A stretch of DNA of 64,000 nucleotides from Spirochaeta lutea (GTDB taxonomy: Bacteria; Spirochaetota; Spirochaetia; DSM-27196; Salinispiraceae), in contig NZ_JNUP01000047.1 of the NCBI RefSeq assembly GCF_000758165.1, forward strand, positions 1 through 64,000, written 5' to 3'. Below, piece after piece: positions 24,097 to 32,268 of the stretch. Every line of letters starts with the position of its first letter. The first letter of the stretch is position 1. The notes below the pieces were generated by a model, which saw nothing but the letters and a program-made list of their open reading frames with translations, was not told where the DNA came from and did no database searches. Made by a program: the position numbers and the translations under genes.

Positions 24097-26489
24097 ATCC
24101 GAAACGACCATATTCTCGGAGCCAGCAGAGGCAAGGACGAAGCTCCTTTTCCTGGTTCCAGTTCATTAACACCCTTTCCTTCTCGTTTCTGGCGGGGAAC
24201 GTACTGACCCTGCTGCTCCTGCGCCTGGGGGCGAGTAATACCCTCATCGGGGTTGTAAACAGCTTTGTGTACCTCTCATTCTTTTTCATGCCCCTGGGGC
24301 GTATGCTAGTAGGGAAATTCGGGCTGGTTGCCACCTTTGCCAGGGCCTGGGGGGCCCGGTACGTGGTGATGATTCCGGTAATTTTTGTACCCCTGTTGTG
24401 GCAGGATTCTCCGGGCACGGCGATTCCTCTGATTGTTGCAGGGTACCTCGGCTTCCAGGTGTTCCGTGGTATCGGTATCGTGAGTTTCAACCCTATTATG
24501 AAGGCACTGAGCCACGGAAAGGACCAGGGAACCTTTCTCAACCGGGTACAGATCCTGGTTCATCTGGCGAGCATCTCCGCAAGCCTTGGCGTGGCGTTTC
24601 TTATCGGTCGGGAAGCGCCCCTCTGGCGTTATTCGATCTCTCTGGGTTTCGGATCCCTTCTGGGGATTTGGGCTACCCTCCTGTTCACCCGGTTACCTGA
24701 ACCCCGGGATAGCGAGATTACCCAAGGCCCCGGCCTTGAAACCGGCCCCGGACTTAAGACGGGCCCCGGCCTTGAATCCGGCCCCGGCCCTGGGACAGAA
24801 AACCGGACTGATCCTCGGTCTGGCTTGGTTGATGCCCTGGCACGGCAGTGGAAACACCGGGATTTCAAGCGGTTCATTCCAGCCTTCAGTTTGCTCATCT
24901 GCGTATCCAGCCTTGTCCGGGCCTTCCTTCCCGTATATGCCAAGCAGGTGTATCTCCTGGGGGACGATATGGTCCTGATGCTCAATCTGGCGGGCAGCCT
25001 GGGGGCGGTGGTGATGGGCCTTATCAACCGCAGGGTGATGGATCGGCTGGGGGCTAAGCCGATGGTAATGATTTTTACGGGAATACTGCTGCTCTCCCTG
25101 GGGCCGGTCATCCTGGTTCCCCGGATAGAGGGTATCCTGGGGCTCCTGCTGTTAGGGGGCAGCTTCTTTCTGTCCTTGATGGGTATTGCGGGAAGTGAAA
25201 CCAGCAGCCAAGGTTATTTTTACGCCATTCTTCCCCGGAAGGGCGAGCTGGATTTGGGAATCTGGTACTATCTTATCATGGGTGTGGCGGGTTCCCTTGG
25301 ATCGGCCTTGGGAGGAGTGCTCCTGGACGGGTTAAAAACAGTAATGCCTATTCAGAGTTCGTTCTCGGTCTTTTTCATCCTAGCCGGCTTGGGTATTTTA
25401 TTGACGGTGGTTCTTCAGGTACGGATGGATCGGCTTAATGCCTCTAGTTTGCGTTCGGCTCTGTCGATGCTCTTCAGCCTTCGGGATTGGCGGGCTATAA
25501 GCATGATTCAGCGGCTGGAGGGTTCAAGGACCATTGATCAGGAACAGCAGGTGCTCCGGGATCTCCAGGGCTCATCCAGCTCGCTTCCCGTAGAAGAGGT
25601 GTTAGAGCGGCTTTCAAGCCCCCTCTTCCGGATCCGCAGGCAGGCCCTCACAGCCCTGTACTACCTCCCCTACTCCCGGCAGGTACAAGACGCCTTGTTG
25701 GAACAGATCCGCTGCCATCAGTTTGCCACGGCCTACCACGCCGCCAGGATTGTGGGCCAGCGGGGAAGCAAGGAGGCTATACCCGTATTGAGGGAGGCGG
25801 TTACCAGTAACGATTACCTCTTGGCAGCCAACAGCATGCTCGCTCTGGCCGATCTTGGCGACCACGCCTCCCGCCCCCGGATTGAGGCCATGGTACTGAG
25901 CCACACCAATCCCATGATTCTGGTATACGGGGCTGCCGCCCTACGGGTATTTGATGCCTGGGAGAGTCTGCCCTTCCTCTATCAACTGGGTGAACAACCC
26001 GGGGTACCGGATTATGTTGTTCAAGAAGCGGCATTCTCCGCTGCAGGGATTCTCGGACTGGAGAATACAGTGTACCGGGCGTACCGTGAATACCAGCAGG
26101 ACCCCGAGGAAGGCCTGGCCCTGGCCGGGGAGACCCTGGTAAAGAACCATGAACCCTACTGGACGGAGAAACTCCTCCATGCAACCCCCGGGGAACTCTT
26201 TCATGAGGCTGAAGCCCTTGGCATCATCCTCAGTGAAGAGGGGAGCCGCCCCGGTCACGAAACGACGGCAGAATCCCCGACCCAGACCCCCTGGGATCCG
26301 GAAGCCCTGGGGCAGGGCTTATCAGATCCTGGATCGGACCATGGAGGCCACGGACCGGCGCTATTGGAACAGGCCCGGCTATTAGCAGCCAGACCGGGGC
26401 TCATGGAATCGGCAGCCTTTGTGTTTTTATGCAAGAGTTTGATTCTCGCAGCAGCAGGGGAACTTCCCCCGGAATGGTATCAGGAGTAG
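24093..26489 (+). CDS. MFS-type transporter fused to a C-terminal HEAT-like repeat domain
   Basis: 798 residues from a GTG start overlapping the acylphosphatase stop. Residues ~20-470 contain about 12 hydrophobic helices with major-facilitator features ([13 protein letters not shown] near the first loop). A central cytoplasmic loop (~205-245) carries a Gly-Pro-rich tandem repeat. Residues ~480-800 are soluble and made of HEAT/PBS-lyase-like helical pairs ([42 protein letters not shown]). The substrate is unknown. Transporters fused to helical repeats usually use them for protein contact. Stop and start of the next gene are 4 bp apart, suggesting an operon with the flavin reductase. Confidence 0.85.
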   Translation: MNPKRPYSRSQQRQGRSSFSWFQFINTLSFSFLAGNVLTLLLLRLGASNTLIGVVNSFVYLSFFFMPLGRMLVGKFGLVATFARAWGARYVVMIPVIFVPLLWQDSPGTAIPLIVAGYLGFQVFRGIGIVSFNPIMKALSHGKDQGTFLNRVQILVHLASISASLGVAFLIGREAPLWRYSISLGFGSLLGIWATLLFTRLPEPRDSEITQGPGLETGPGLKTGPGLESGPGPGTENRTDPRSGLVDALARQWKHRDFKRFIPAFSLLICVSSLVRAFLPVYAKQVYLLGDDMVLMLNLAGSLGAVVMGLINRRVMDRLGAKPMVMIFTGILLLSLGPVILVPRIEGILGLLLLGGSFFLSLMGIAGSETSSQGYFYAILPRKGELDLGIWYYLIMGVAGSLGSALGGVLLDGLKTVMPIQSSFSVFFILAGLGILLTVVLQVRMDRLNASSLRSALSMLFSLRDWRAISMIQRLEGSRTIDQEQQVLRDLQGSSSSLPVEEVLERLSSPLFRIRRQALTALYYLPYSRQVQDALLEQIRCHQFATAYHAARIVGQRGSKEAIPVLREAVTSNDYLLAANSMLALADLGDHASRPRIEAMVLSHTNPMILVYGAAALRVFDAWESLPFLYQLGEQPGVPDYVVQEAAFSAAGILGLENTVYRAYREYQQDPEEGLALAGETLVKNHEPYWTEKLLHATPGELFHEAEALGIILSEEGSRPGHETTAESPTQTPWDPEALGQGLSDPGSDHGGHGPALLEQARLLAARPGLMESAAFVFLCKSLILAAAGELPPEWYQE
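24726..24794 (+). repeat. 18-bp tandem repeat inside the MFS gene
   Basis: Almost four units of GGCCCCGGCCTTGAAACC encode GPGLET-type hexapeptides in the cytoplasmic loop of the transporter. The unit length keeps the reading frame. Confidence 0.9.
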
Positions 26490-26493
26490 GGCC

Positions 26494-27306
26494 ATGGAGA
26501 TTAGACGCGTGACTGGATTAGAACCCTTGGGTCCCTCGGGCTGGGTCCTGTCCATAGCCGGCCCCTTGGACTACATCCCCGGTCAGCACATCGGGGTGAC
26601 CCTTCCCGGAGGCCCGGAACCCCGGCTCTACAGCATAATCCCGGTGGATCGGCCGGAACACTTCGGAATTCTATTTACCCCGGTACCCCAGGGAGAGCTC
26701 ACCCCGGATTTGCTGAGCCTGAAACCGGGAGACAGAATCCTGACCACCGAGGTTCGGGGAAGCTTTTTTGACCCCCCGGGCCGGGTATGGTGGATCGGAG
26801 CGGGCACCGGTATCGCCCCATTTTATGCCATGAGCCGCCTAGGCAGAAACCGGTCCGGTGCTCAGCCCCCGGGGAAGGGAGATACGGTCTCGAAACAGCC
26901 CCCCGACGGGAATCAGCATACCGGGGACGGCTACAGGGCAGCCACGCCCAGGGACGGCTGGTTCGCTTCAGATCAATCTCGCAAAGCCGGGTACGGAACT
27001 GTCTCGGACAGTCCGGAGCGTCTCCTGCTGCATTCCGCCCGGCAGGAGCAGGACCTGTATTTTCGGGACTACTTTACCAATGCGCCGGGAATACGGTATT
27101 GTCCCTTCTCTACCAGGGAACGGCCGGGCCCTGGGGTCCGGCATCAGCGGATCACCACATGGATTGATCAGACCGAGGACGAGGTGTTCCAGAGGGTGGA
27201 CGCGGTGTTACTCTGCGGATCCACCCAGATGATTCTGGATCTGCGGGAGCTGCTCATGGCCAAGGGGCTGGCCTACGATCGGATTTTTTCAGAGATCTAC
27301 TTTTAG
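26494..27306 (+). CDS. Ferredoxin-NADP reductase-like flavoprotein
   Basis: Electron-transfer flavoenzyme of the FNR superfamily, 270 residues. The FAD domain shows PGQHIGVTLPG and the flavin motif PRLYSI. The NAD(P) domain begins with WWIGAGTGIAPFYAMSR and ends with LLCGSTQMILDLRELLMAKG and the C-terminal FSEIYF. Between them lies a ~50-residue polar insertion (~125-175) not found in typical members. Ribosome site GGAG at 26485-26488 overlaps the end of the MFS gene. The electron partner is unknown; the small ferredoxin at 55471 is a candidate only by type. Confidence 0.87.
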   Translation: MEIRRVTGLEPLGPSGWVLSIAGPLDYIPGQHIGVTLPGGPEPRLYSIIPVDRPEHFGILFTPVPQGELTPDLLSLKPGDRILTTEVRGSFFDPPGRVWWIGAGTGIAPFYAMSRLGRNRSGAQPPGKGDTVSKQPPDGNQHTGDGYRAATPRDGWFASDQSRKAGYGTVSDSPERLLLHSARQEQDLYFRDYFTNAPGIRYCPFSTRERPGPGVRHQRITTWIDQTEDEVFQRVDAVLLCGSTQMILDLRELLMAKGLAYDRIFSEIYF

Positions 27307-27354
27307 AACCGGGCGGTTCAGCCCATTGGGAAGCCGGACCGGAATACTATCCGG

Positions 27355-27379
27355 GGCATGGGAATCACCCTGGGAAAGG
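27355..27379 (+). repeat. Dispersed GAATCACCC motif upstream of rlmN
   Basis: GGCATGGGAATCACCCTGGG lies 25-49 bp before the rlmN start, same orientation as the gene. Confidence 0.55.
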
Positions 27380-27403
27380 ATCCTCGGAAGGAAGGACACG
27401 CAT

Positions 27404-28459
27404 ATGAATACTCAAAAACCCTCACTATATGGCATGACATTGGATGAGCTTGAGGGGATTTTAACGCCTCTAGGACAGCCGGGTTTCCGGGCGGTCCAAG
27501 TTTTTGAATGGATGTACAGGCACCACGCCCGAAGGATTCAGGAGATGACGAACCTGCCGGCGGACCTGCGGGACGCCCTGGAGCAGCACTGGGGCTTGGA
27601 TCGGCTGGCCATCAGCAAGGCGGATGAGAGCCAGGACGGGACGAAGAAATACCTCTACCCGGTATCCGGTCACACCTTTGTTGAGTCTGCCTATATCCCC
27701 GAAACCGAGCGGAAAACCCTCTGTGTTTCTACCCAGGGGGGGTGCAAGATGGGATGCCTGTTCTGTATGACCGCCCGTCAGGGGTTTCAGACCCAGCTGA
27801 CGGCCGGTCAAATCGTGGCCCAGCTGGAGGCCATTCCTGAACGGGATGAGATCAGCCACCTGGTCTACATGGGTATGGGTGAACCCCTGGATAACACCCG
27901 GGAGGTGATAAAGAGCATCGCCCTCCTCACCCACCCCCGGGGATACGGGATAAGTCCTCGCCGCATCACCGTATCAACCATCGGTATTCTGCCGGGTATC
28001 CAGGCACTCATGGCGGAAACCCAGGTGAATCTGGCGGTGAGCCTACATAATCCCTTCCACGAGCAACGTAAACAGATAATGCCCATCGAGAGTGTGTACC
28101 CCCTGCGGGATGTGCTGGCATTCTTAGAAACCCAGGATTTTTCCAAGCGGAAGCTCTCCTTCGAATACATTATGTTCGACGGGCTGAACGATAGCCCGGC
28201 CCATGCCAAGGAACTGGTCCGGATTTTGAGCCGTCTGCCCTGCCGGGTAAACCTGCTGCACTTCCACCCCATACCCCAGAGCCCCATGCGTCCCTGCCCC
28301 CGGGAAACTATGGAGGCCTTCCAGGCTATTCTGAAGGAAAAGGGGCTTATGACCACAATCCGGAAAAGCCGGGGGGAGGACATCCAGGCGGCGTGCGGAT
28401 TATTAAGCACCAAGGAACTGGTTAACCAATCCAAAACAGATTCCGACCCGGATTATTAA
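27404..28459 (+). CDS. rlmN: 23S rRNA (adenine2503-C2)-methyltransferase RlmN
   Basis: Radical-SAM enzyme that methylates A2503 of 23S rRNA and A37 of some tRNAs. The 351 residues show the cluster motif GCKMGCLFCMTARQGF, GMGEPLDN, RITVSTIGI, NLAVSLHNP and the C-terminal catalytic cysteine in QAACGLL. The ATG at 27404 follows GGAAGGAAGG. An upstream extension in the same frame to 27326 merely reads through the dispersed repeat and is not conserved. The N-terminal (~1-90) helical domain is present. Confidence 0.97.
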   Translation: MNTQKPSLYGMTLDELEGILTPLGQPGFRAVQVFEWMYRHHARRIQEMTNLPADLRDALEQHWGLDRLAISKADESQDGTKKYLYPVSGHTFVESAYIPETERKTLCVSTQGGCKMGCLFCMTARQGFQTQLTAGQIVAQLEAIPERDEISHLVYMGMGEPLDNTREVIKSIALLTHPRGYGISPRRITVSTIGILPGIQALMAETQVNLAVSLHNPFHEQRKQIMPIESVYPLRDVLAFLETQDFSKRKLSFEYIMFDGLNDSPAHAKELVRILSRLPCRVNLLHFHPIPQSPMRPCPRETMEAFQAILKEKGLMTTIRKSRGEDIQAACGLLSTKELVNQSKTDSDPDY

Positions 28460-28670
28460 TCACCCCAGCCCAGGAGGTACGGCTGACCCTGGCCCTCCCT
28501 TTGCCGGTCTTGTGGCTTGTACGGCCCGCCCCCGAGGTACGGTACAGGGTTCACGCGGAGTGCCTGGAGCACCTAGACACCCCGGACCACCTCCCACCCC
28601 GGGGTGCACAACCGGGTCTTCTTCGGCGGGTCGGCGTCAGCCAAGGATCCTTCCTCGGCCAAATCCCCTC

Positions 28671-29360
28671 CTAGGCTACAAGGTCGAAGCCGAACAGGGC
28701 GCTGAAGATAATCAGATCCTGGATAAAATGGATTAGAAACGCCCAGAACATGCCCCGGGTCTCGAGTACCGACCGTGCCAGGGCATACCCGAGAAATCCT
28801 GACATGATAATTCCCACCGGACCGCCAGGGCTTCCCCACCAATGAGCGGCCCCAAACACGATAGCAGATAGTAGGGGGAAATATCCTTCGCCAGGCGTAC
28901 CTGCAACGATTTCCCCGGGGATCAGGCGGAAGAACAGCTCCTCGCTCCAGGCGTTGCTGATGGAAAAGGCGAGTATGATGGGGAGATGCTGAAGCAGCGC
29001 CCGGGAAGAAAACTCTGCCCCGCTCTGGGAGGCATTCCCGAACATGAATACCCCGAGAACCAGGGATATCACCACCGTTAGGCTTAACCCCGTGTTGGTC
29101 CAACTGGTCCCCTGCTTGACGAGTAACAGGCGCATCCGATCACCCGGGGCTGCAATGTCTCCTTTCCGGAGAAACACCAGGGGTTTTTTGCGCCGTAACG
29201 CCAGGATGCCCAAGGAAATGAGGGATACAATCAGAATACCCCCCTGATAGGTAGCCATCTTCCAAACACCCTCCAGGGGAATTACCTCTGAGAAAACCAG
29301 CATGAACAGGGCGAAAAACACCATGCTGAGTCCCGATAGTAGTATGGGTTTCATTGTCAT
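28671..29360 (-). CDS. CPBP-family membrane protease (CAAX protease-like)
   Basis: Predicted intramembrane metalloprotease, 229 residues with about six to seven membrane helices. The family motifs are intact: NAWSEELFFRLIPG (motif 1, Glu-Glu and Arg), FGAAHWWGSP (motif 2 His) and FWAFLIHFIQDLI (motif 3 His...Asp). Bacterial members are often linked to self-protection from exported peptides, or to unknown membrane processing. It is far from the export cluster here. The start at 29360 lies after AGGAGGTAAG. About 190 bp of non-coding sequence separates it from the upstream Crp/Fnr gene on the same strand. Confidence 0.88.
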   Translation of the reverse strand: MTMKPILLSGLSMVFFALFMLVFSEVIPLEGVWKMATYQGGILIVSLISLGILALRRKKPLVFLRKGDIAAPGDRMRLLLVKQGTSWTNTGLSLTVVISLVLGVFMFGNASQSGAEFSSRALLQHLPIILAFSISNAWSEELFFRLIPGEIVAGTPGEGYFPLLSAIVFGAAHWWGSPGGPVGIIMSGFLGYALARSVLETRGMFWAFLIHFIQDLIIFSALFGFDLVA

Positions 29361-29552
29361 TCTTACCTCCTGCCCGGGAATGTACCGGCCAGGGGGTGGT
29401 CATGTCTGTGATCAGGATCACAATCGTCCGAGGGAACTGCGGGGCACGTACCATCTCAGCTCTTGAAGACCGTGCTCCGGAATATCCGGGGTAGCTAGGG
29501 GCGTGCAACCGGCTCAAGGTTAGGATAGCCCTCGGCCATGGGATTTCGGCGG

Positions 29553-30122
29553 CTACCGAGCGCGCAACCGGCTCAGATGCTCCCGGCTTATACCAAGCCA
29601 TGAAGCCAGGACCGTAACGGAGACCTTCGCCATGAGCTCGGGATGATCCCTGCGGAGTTGGGAGAAGCGTTCCATGGGGGTTTGGGTTAACAGGCTGATT
29701 AACCGGTTCTGACGGTCAACGAACATCGCCTGGCTCGCAGAATCGAGTATACCCCGGAGCCTCCCGGTTTGATCGCATTGGATGGTCGACACGGGGATCT
29801 TAGCCAGGGTACAGGGTTCAAGGCATTGGGTGAAACAGCTGGTGATTTCTCCGGTGATCAGGCTTTCGTATTCGGTCAGGAAATCTCCTTCTAAGCAAAG
29901 ATCCAGGCAGATGGTCTTGTCGGTTCCGGGTATAAAAATCCCAGCGCTACCCGATACTATGAGATAAATCCATTCCTCCCTGGTTCCGGCGCGTTTAACA
30001 ATGTCCCCCTTCTTACAGGACTGCAGTTGACTGGTTTCCGCGAAGGCCTGGGCTGCCTCCCTATTAGCTGGAAAATGTTTGAGAAATTGGGAAATGATCC
30101 TGTCCCGAACGCCTTGATCCAT
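29553..30122 (-). CDS. Crp/Fnr-family transcriptional regulator
   Basis: 189 residues. A cyclic-nucleotide-binding-type beta-roll fills ~20-120 (CKKGDIVKRAGTREEWIYLIVSGSAGIF). A helix-turn-helix at the C-terminus (VTVLASWLGISREHLSRLRA) is typical of this class. The cAMP-binding Arg-Ser pair is not evident, so the effector is unknown. Four cysteines (36, 74, 95, 103) are present but not in an Fnr-type cluster pattern. The start at 30122 follows GGAGGGTG. It may control the CPBP gene downstream. Confidence 0.88.
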   Translation of the reverse strand: MDQGVRDRIISQFLKHFPANREAAQAFAETSQLQSCKKGDIVKRAGTREEWIYLIVSGSAGIFIPGTDKTICLDLCLEGDFLTEYESLITGEITSCFTQCLEPCTLAKIPVSTIQCDQTGRLRGILDSASQAMFVDRQNRLISLLTQTPMERFSQLRRDHPELMAKVSVTVLASWLGISREHLSRLRAR

Positions 30123-30278
30123 CTCTACACCCTCCTTCCTGGTTCTGTTTTCGATGAAATCCGGTATTCCCGGCCCGCCAGAGCCATTTCGGCGGATTTA
30201 TTCTTGATGGCCTGGGGGATGGGGAAAAGCAAGCCGCTTTCGACCCCAGCCCCGTACCCCAGAATACCCTCCCCAGCG

Positions 30279-30310
30279 TTGACCCTTCAAGCTTTTTTAG
30301 AGTACTCTAA
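30279..30310 (+). promoter_or_regulatory. Promoter with overlapping palindromic operator
   Basis: TTGACC (30279-30284) and TACTCT (30303-30308), spacer 18 bp. The perfect 14-bp palindrome TTAGAGTACTCTAA (30297-30310) covers the -10 box, a natural site for autorepression by the DtxR-type regulator that starts 6 bp later. The start codon is about 7 bp after the -10 box, so the mRNA is probably leaderless. Confidence 0.65.
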
Positions 30311-30315
30311 CATTT

Positions 30316-30846
30316 GTGAACAAGCCCCATGAAACCGAGCTAACCAGCAGCCAAGAAGACTATCTCACCACCATCTGGCGCATCGTCAGGGAGAAACAAG
30401 CCGCCAGAGCTACGGATATTTCCCGGCGCATGGGAGTAACCGGTCCCTCGGTTACCAGCGCTCTACGGAGCCTGTCGGAAAAGGGGCTGGTGAACTATGC
30501 TCCCTATGACATTATCACCCTTACAGCCCGGGGACAGGAACTGGCCGACAGTATCGAGCGGCGCCAGAAGGTTCTGCGGACCTTTCTGTCCACGGTTCTG
30601 GCGCTCTCGGCGGATGTGGCTGAGGAGAATGCAAACCGGCTGGAACATGCCGTCAGCCCTGTGGTGCTGAGCCGGCTGACCAAGTTCATTGAGTATTACG
30701 AAACCTGCCCCGGCGAAAAGGTCCGCTTTATCGAGGATATGGGGTATTTCTGCGAGGGACATTCCCCGGAGTGCAGAAACTGCGCTGCTATGCGGCACCC
30801 GGATTTCGGATTTCATGCAGCCAAGGGCCCTGCAGCGGAGGGCTGA
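30316..30846 (+). CDS. DtxR/MntR-type metal-dependent regulator
   Basis: 176 residues from a GTG start without ribosome-binding site. A winged helix (SSQEDYLTTIWRIVREKQAARATDISRRM, then GPSVTSALRSLSEKGLV) is followed by the dimerisation and metal-binding region with SADVAEENANRLEHAVSP, where Glu and His ligands of the family are kept. The C-terminal tail has an unusual cysteine cluster (FCEGHSPECRNC) that could bind metal or an Fe-S cluster. No SH3 domain is present, so it is the short form. The iron importer operon starts ~350 bp downstream, making it the likely target. Confidence 0.9.
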   Translation: MNKPHETELTSSQEDYLTTIWRIVREKQAARATDISRRMGVTGPSVTSALRSLSEKGLVNYAPYDIITLTARGQELADSIERRQKVLRTFLSTVLALSADVAEENANRLEHAVSPVVLSRLTKFIEYYETCPGEKVRFIEDMGYFCEGHSPECRNCAAMRHPDFGFHAAKGPAAEG

Positions 30847-30878
30847 GCCTCAACCCGGGTATACCGTCCCCCCGCTCA

Positions 30879-30965
30879 GCAACACCCAGGAGCAACACCC
30901 AGGAGCAACACCCAGGAGCAACACCCAGGAGCAACACCCAGGAACAACACCCAGGAGCAACACCC
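30879..30965. repeat. Minisatellite, 6.7 x 13 bp
   Basis: Unit GCAACACCCAGGA repeated without gaps. One unit has an A for G. It lies 33 bp after the regulator stop codon and before the importer promoter. Confidence 0.92.
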
Positions 30966-31014
30966 GGCAACGGCTTCCCCTCCCGCCCATGATCAGAAAT
31001 CTCCATCCATCGGA

Positions 31015-31073
31015 TTGACAAAAAAGTTTCTTTGCATTAACAATTATCCTATTATTATGACTATTTTAGTCAT
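31015..31073 (+). promoter_or_regulatory. Promoter and palindromic operator of the iron importer
   Basis: TTGACA (31015-31020) with TTAACA (31037-31042), spacer 16 bp, is a possible promoter. A perfect inverted repeat ATGACTA-TTT-TAGTCAT lies at 31057-31073, followed by CATGTTTACATG (31071-31082). This is a plausible binding site for a metal regulator, although its sequence differs from the palindrome before the DtxR-type gene. Confidence 0.55.
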
Positions 31074-31199
31074 GTTTACATGACAGCAGACTGGATACAA
31101 CGGGATGGGACGGTGTTCCCTTCTTGGCTGCACCGAGAGGTGGATGCCCGGTAATGCCCCGTTTTGTTGATTCAGGTGTTTTCGGAGGGAGGATTTACC

Positions 31200-32264
31200 A
31201 TGATTACGTACCGAAACAATTGGAAACTGGCTCTCGGAGCGGTTCTTTTCATAGTATTGACTGCAGGCCTGGTTTCGGCCGGCGGCGCAGAGGAAGGGAG
31301 GAGTGACGAGCAACCCGGGGTGGTGAACGTGTACAGCCACCGCCACTACGATGCAGATCAGCAGCTCTTCCAGGACTTTACCCGGCAGACGGGGATTACA
31401 GTGAATGTGGTCCAGGCTGGGGCGGACCAGCTCATCGAACGCCTCCGGGCGGAAGGTGAAAACAGTCCCGCGGACCTCCTGATTACCGTGGACGCCGGGA
31501 GACTGCACCGGGCCACCGACCTGGGGCTCCTTCAAACAGTCGAATCCCCAACCCTGGAAGAGAATGTCCCGGCACATCTACGCCATCCCGGGGGCTACTG
31601 GTACGGTCTGACGAAACGTGCCAGGGTTATTGTCTACGACAAGACCAAGACCGGTCCCGGGGCCATGGACTATGAGGACCTTGCAGATCCCGATCTGCCC
31701 GGGGAGATACTGGTGCGCTCCAGTTCCAGCATTTACAATATCAGCCTGCTGGCAAGTATCATCAATGCCCGGGGCGAGGATGCTGCTGCCCAATGGGCCC
31801 GGGGTGTGGTGGAAAACATGGCGAGGTCCCCCCAGGGAAACGATAGGGATCAAATGAAGGCCCTGGTGGCCGGCGCCGGGGATTATGCCCTGGTAAATAC
31901 CTACTACGTGGGTCTGCTCCTGAATTCTTCGGATCCGGAAGAACAGCGGGTGGGAGAACGGATCGGCATTCTGTTCCCCAACCAATCCGGAAGGGGCGCC
32001 CATGTCAATGTGAGCGGTGCGGGAATAACCGCCCACGCTCCCAATCCCGAGAATGCCCTCAGGCTCCTGGAATTCCTCACCGGGGAGGAGGCTCAGGGGG
32101 TGTTCGCCCAGGTGAACTACGAGTATCCGGTGAATCCCCGGGTCGAACCCGGGGAAACCATCAGCGCCTGGGGTGAGTTTATCGAGGATACCGCTGATCT
32201 GAAGGTTCTCGGTGAGCTGGGTCCCCAAGCGATACGGATCTTCGACCAGGCCGGTTGGCGCTAG
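31200..32264 (+). CDS. Ferric-iron ABC transporter, periplasmic binding protein
   Basis: FutA/FbpA-type iron-binding protein, 354 residues with a signal peptide (residues ~1-26, ending near LVSAGGA). Mature start VVNVYSHRHYDADQQLFQDF matches the family NVYSxRxY opening. The iron-ligand tyrosine pair lies in VNTYYVG. FTRQTGI and GGYWYGLTKRARV are further family features. The start at 31200 follows GGGAGGA; a 12-codon longer frame has no better site. First gene of the three-gene importer, preceded by a palindromic operator. Confidence 0.93.
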   Translation: MITYRNNWKLALGAVLFIVLTAGLVSAGGAEEGRSDEQPGVVNVYSHRHYDADQQLFQDFTRQTGITVNVVQAGADQLIERLRAEGENSPADLLITVDAGRLHRATDLGLLQTVESPTLEENVPAHLRHPGGYWYGLTKRARVIVYDKTKTGPGAMDYEDLADPDLPGEILVRSSSSIYNISLLASIINARGEDAAAQWARGVVENMARSPQGNDRDQMKALVAGAGDYALVNTYYVGLLLNSSDPEEQRVGERIGILFPNQSGRGAHVNVSGAGITAHAPNPENALRLLEFLTGEEAQGVFAQVNYEYPVNPRVEPGETISAWGEFIEDTADLKVLGELGPQAIRIFDQAGWR

Positions 32265-32268
32265 ACAG

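Noticed and set aside
30879-30965. CRISPR array or coding repeat
   Set aside because: 13-bp units without spacers. The open frames through it are by-products of the repeat.
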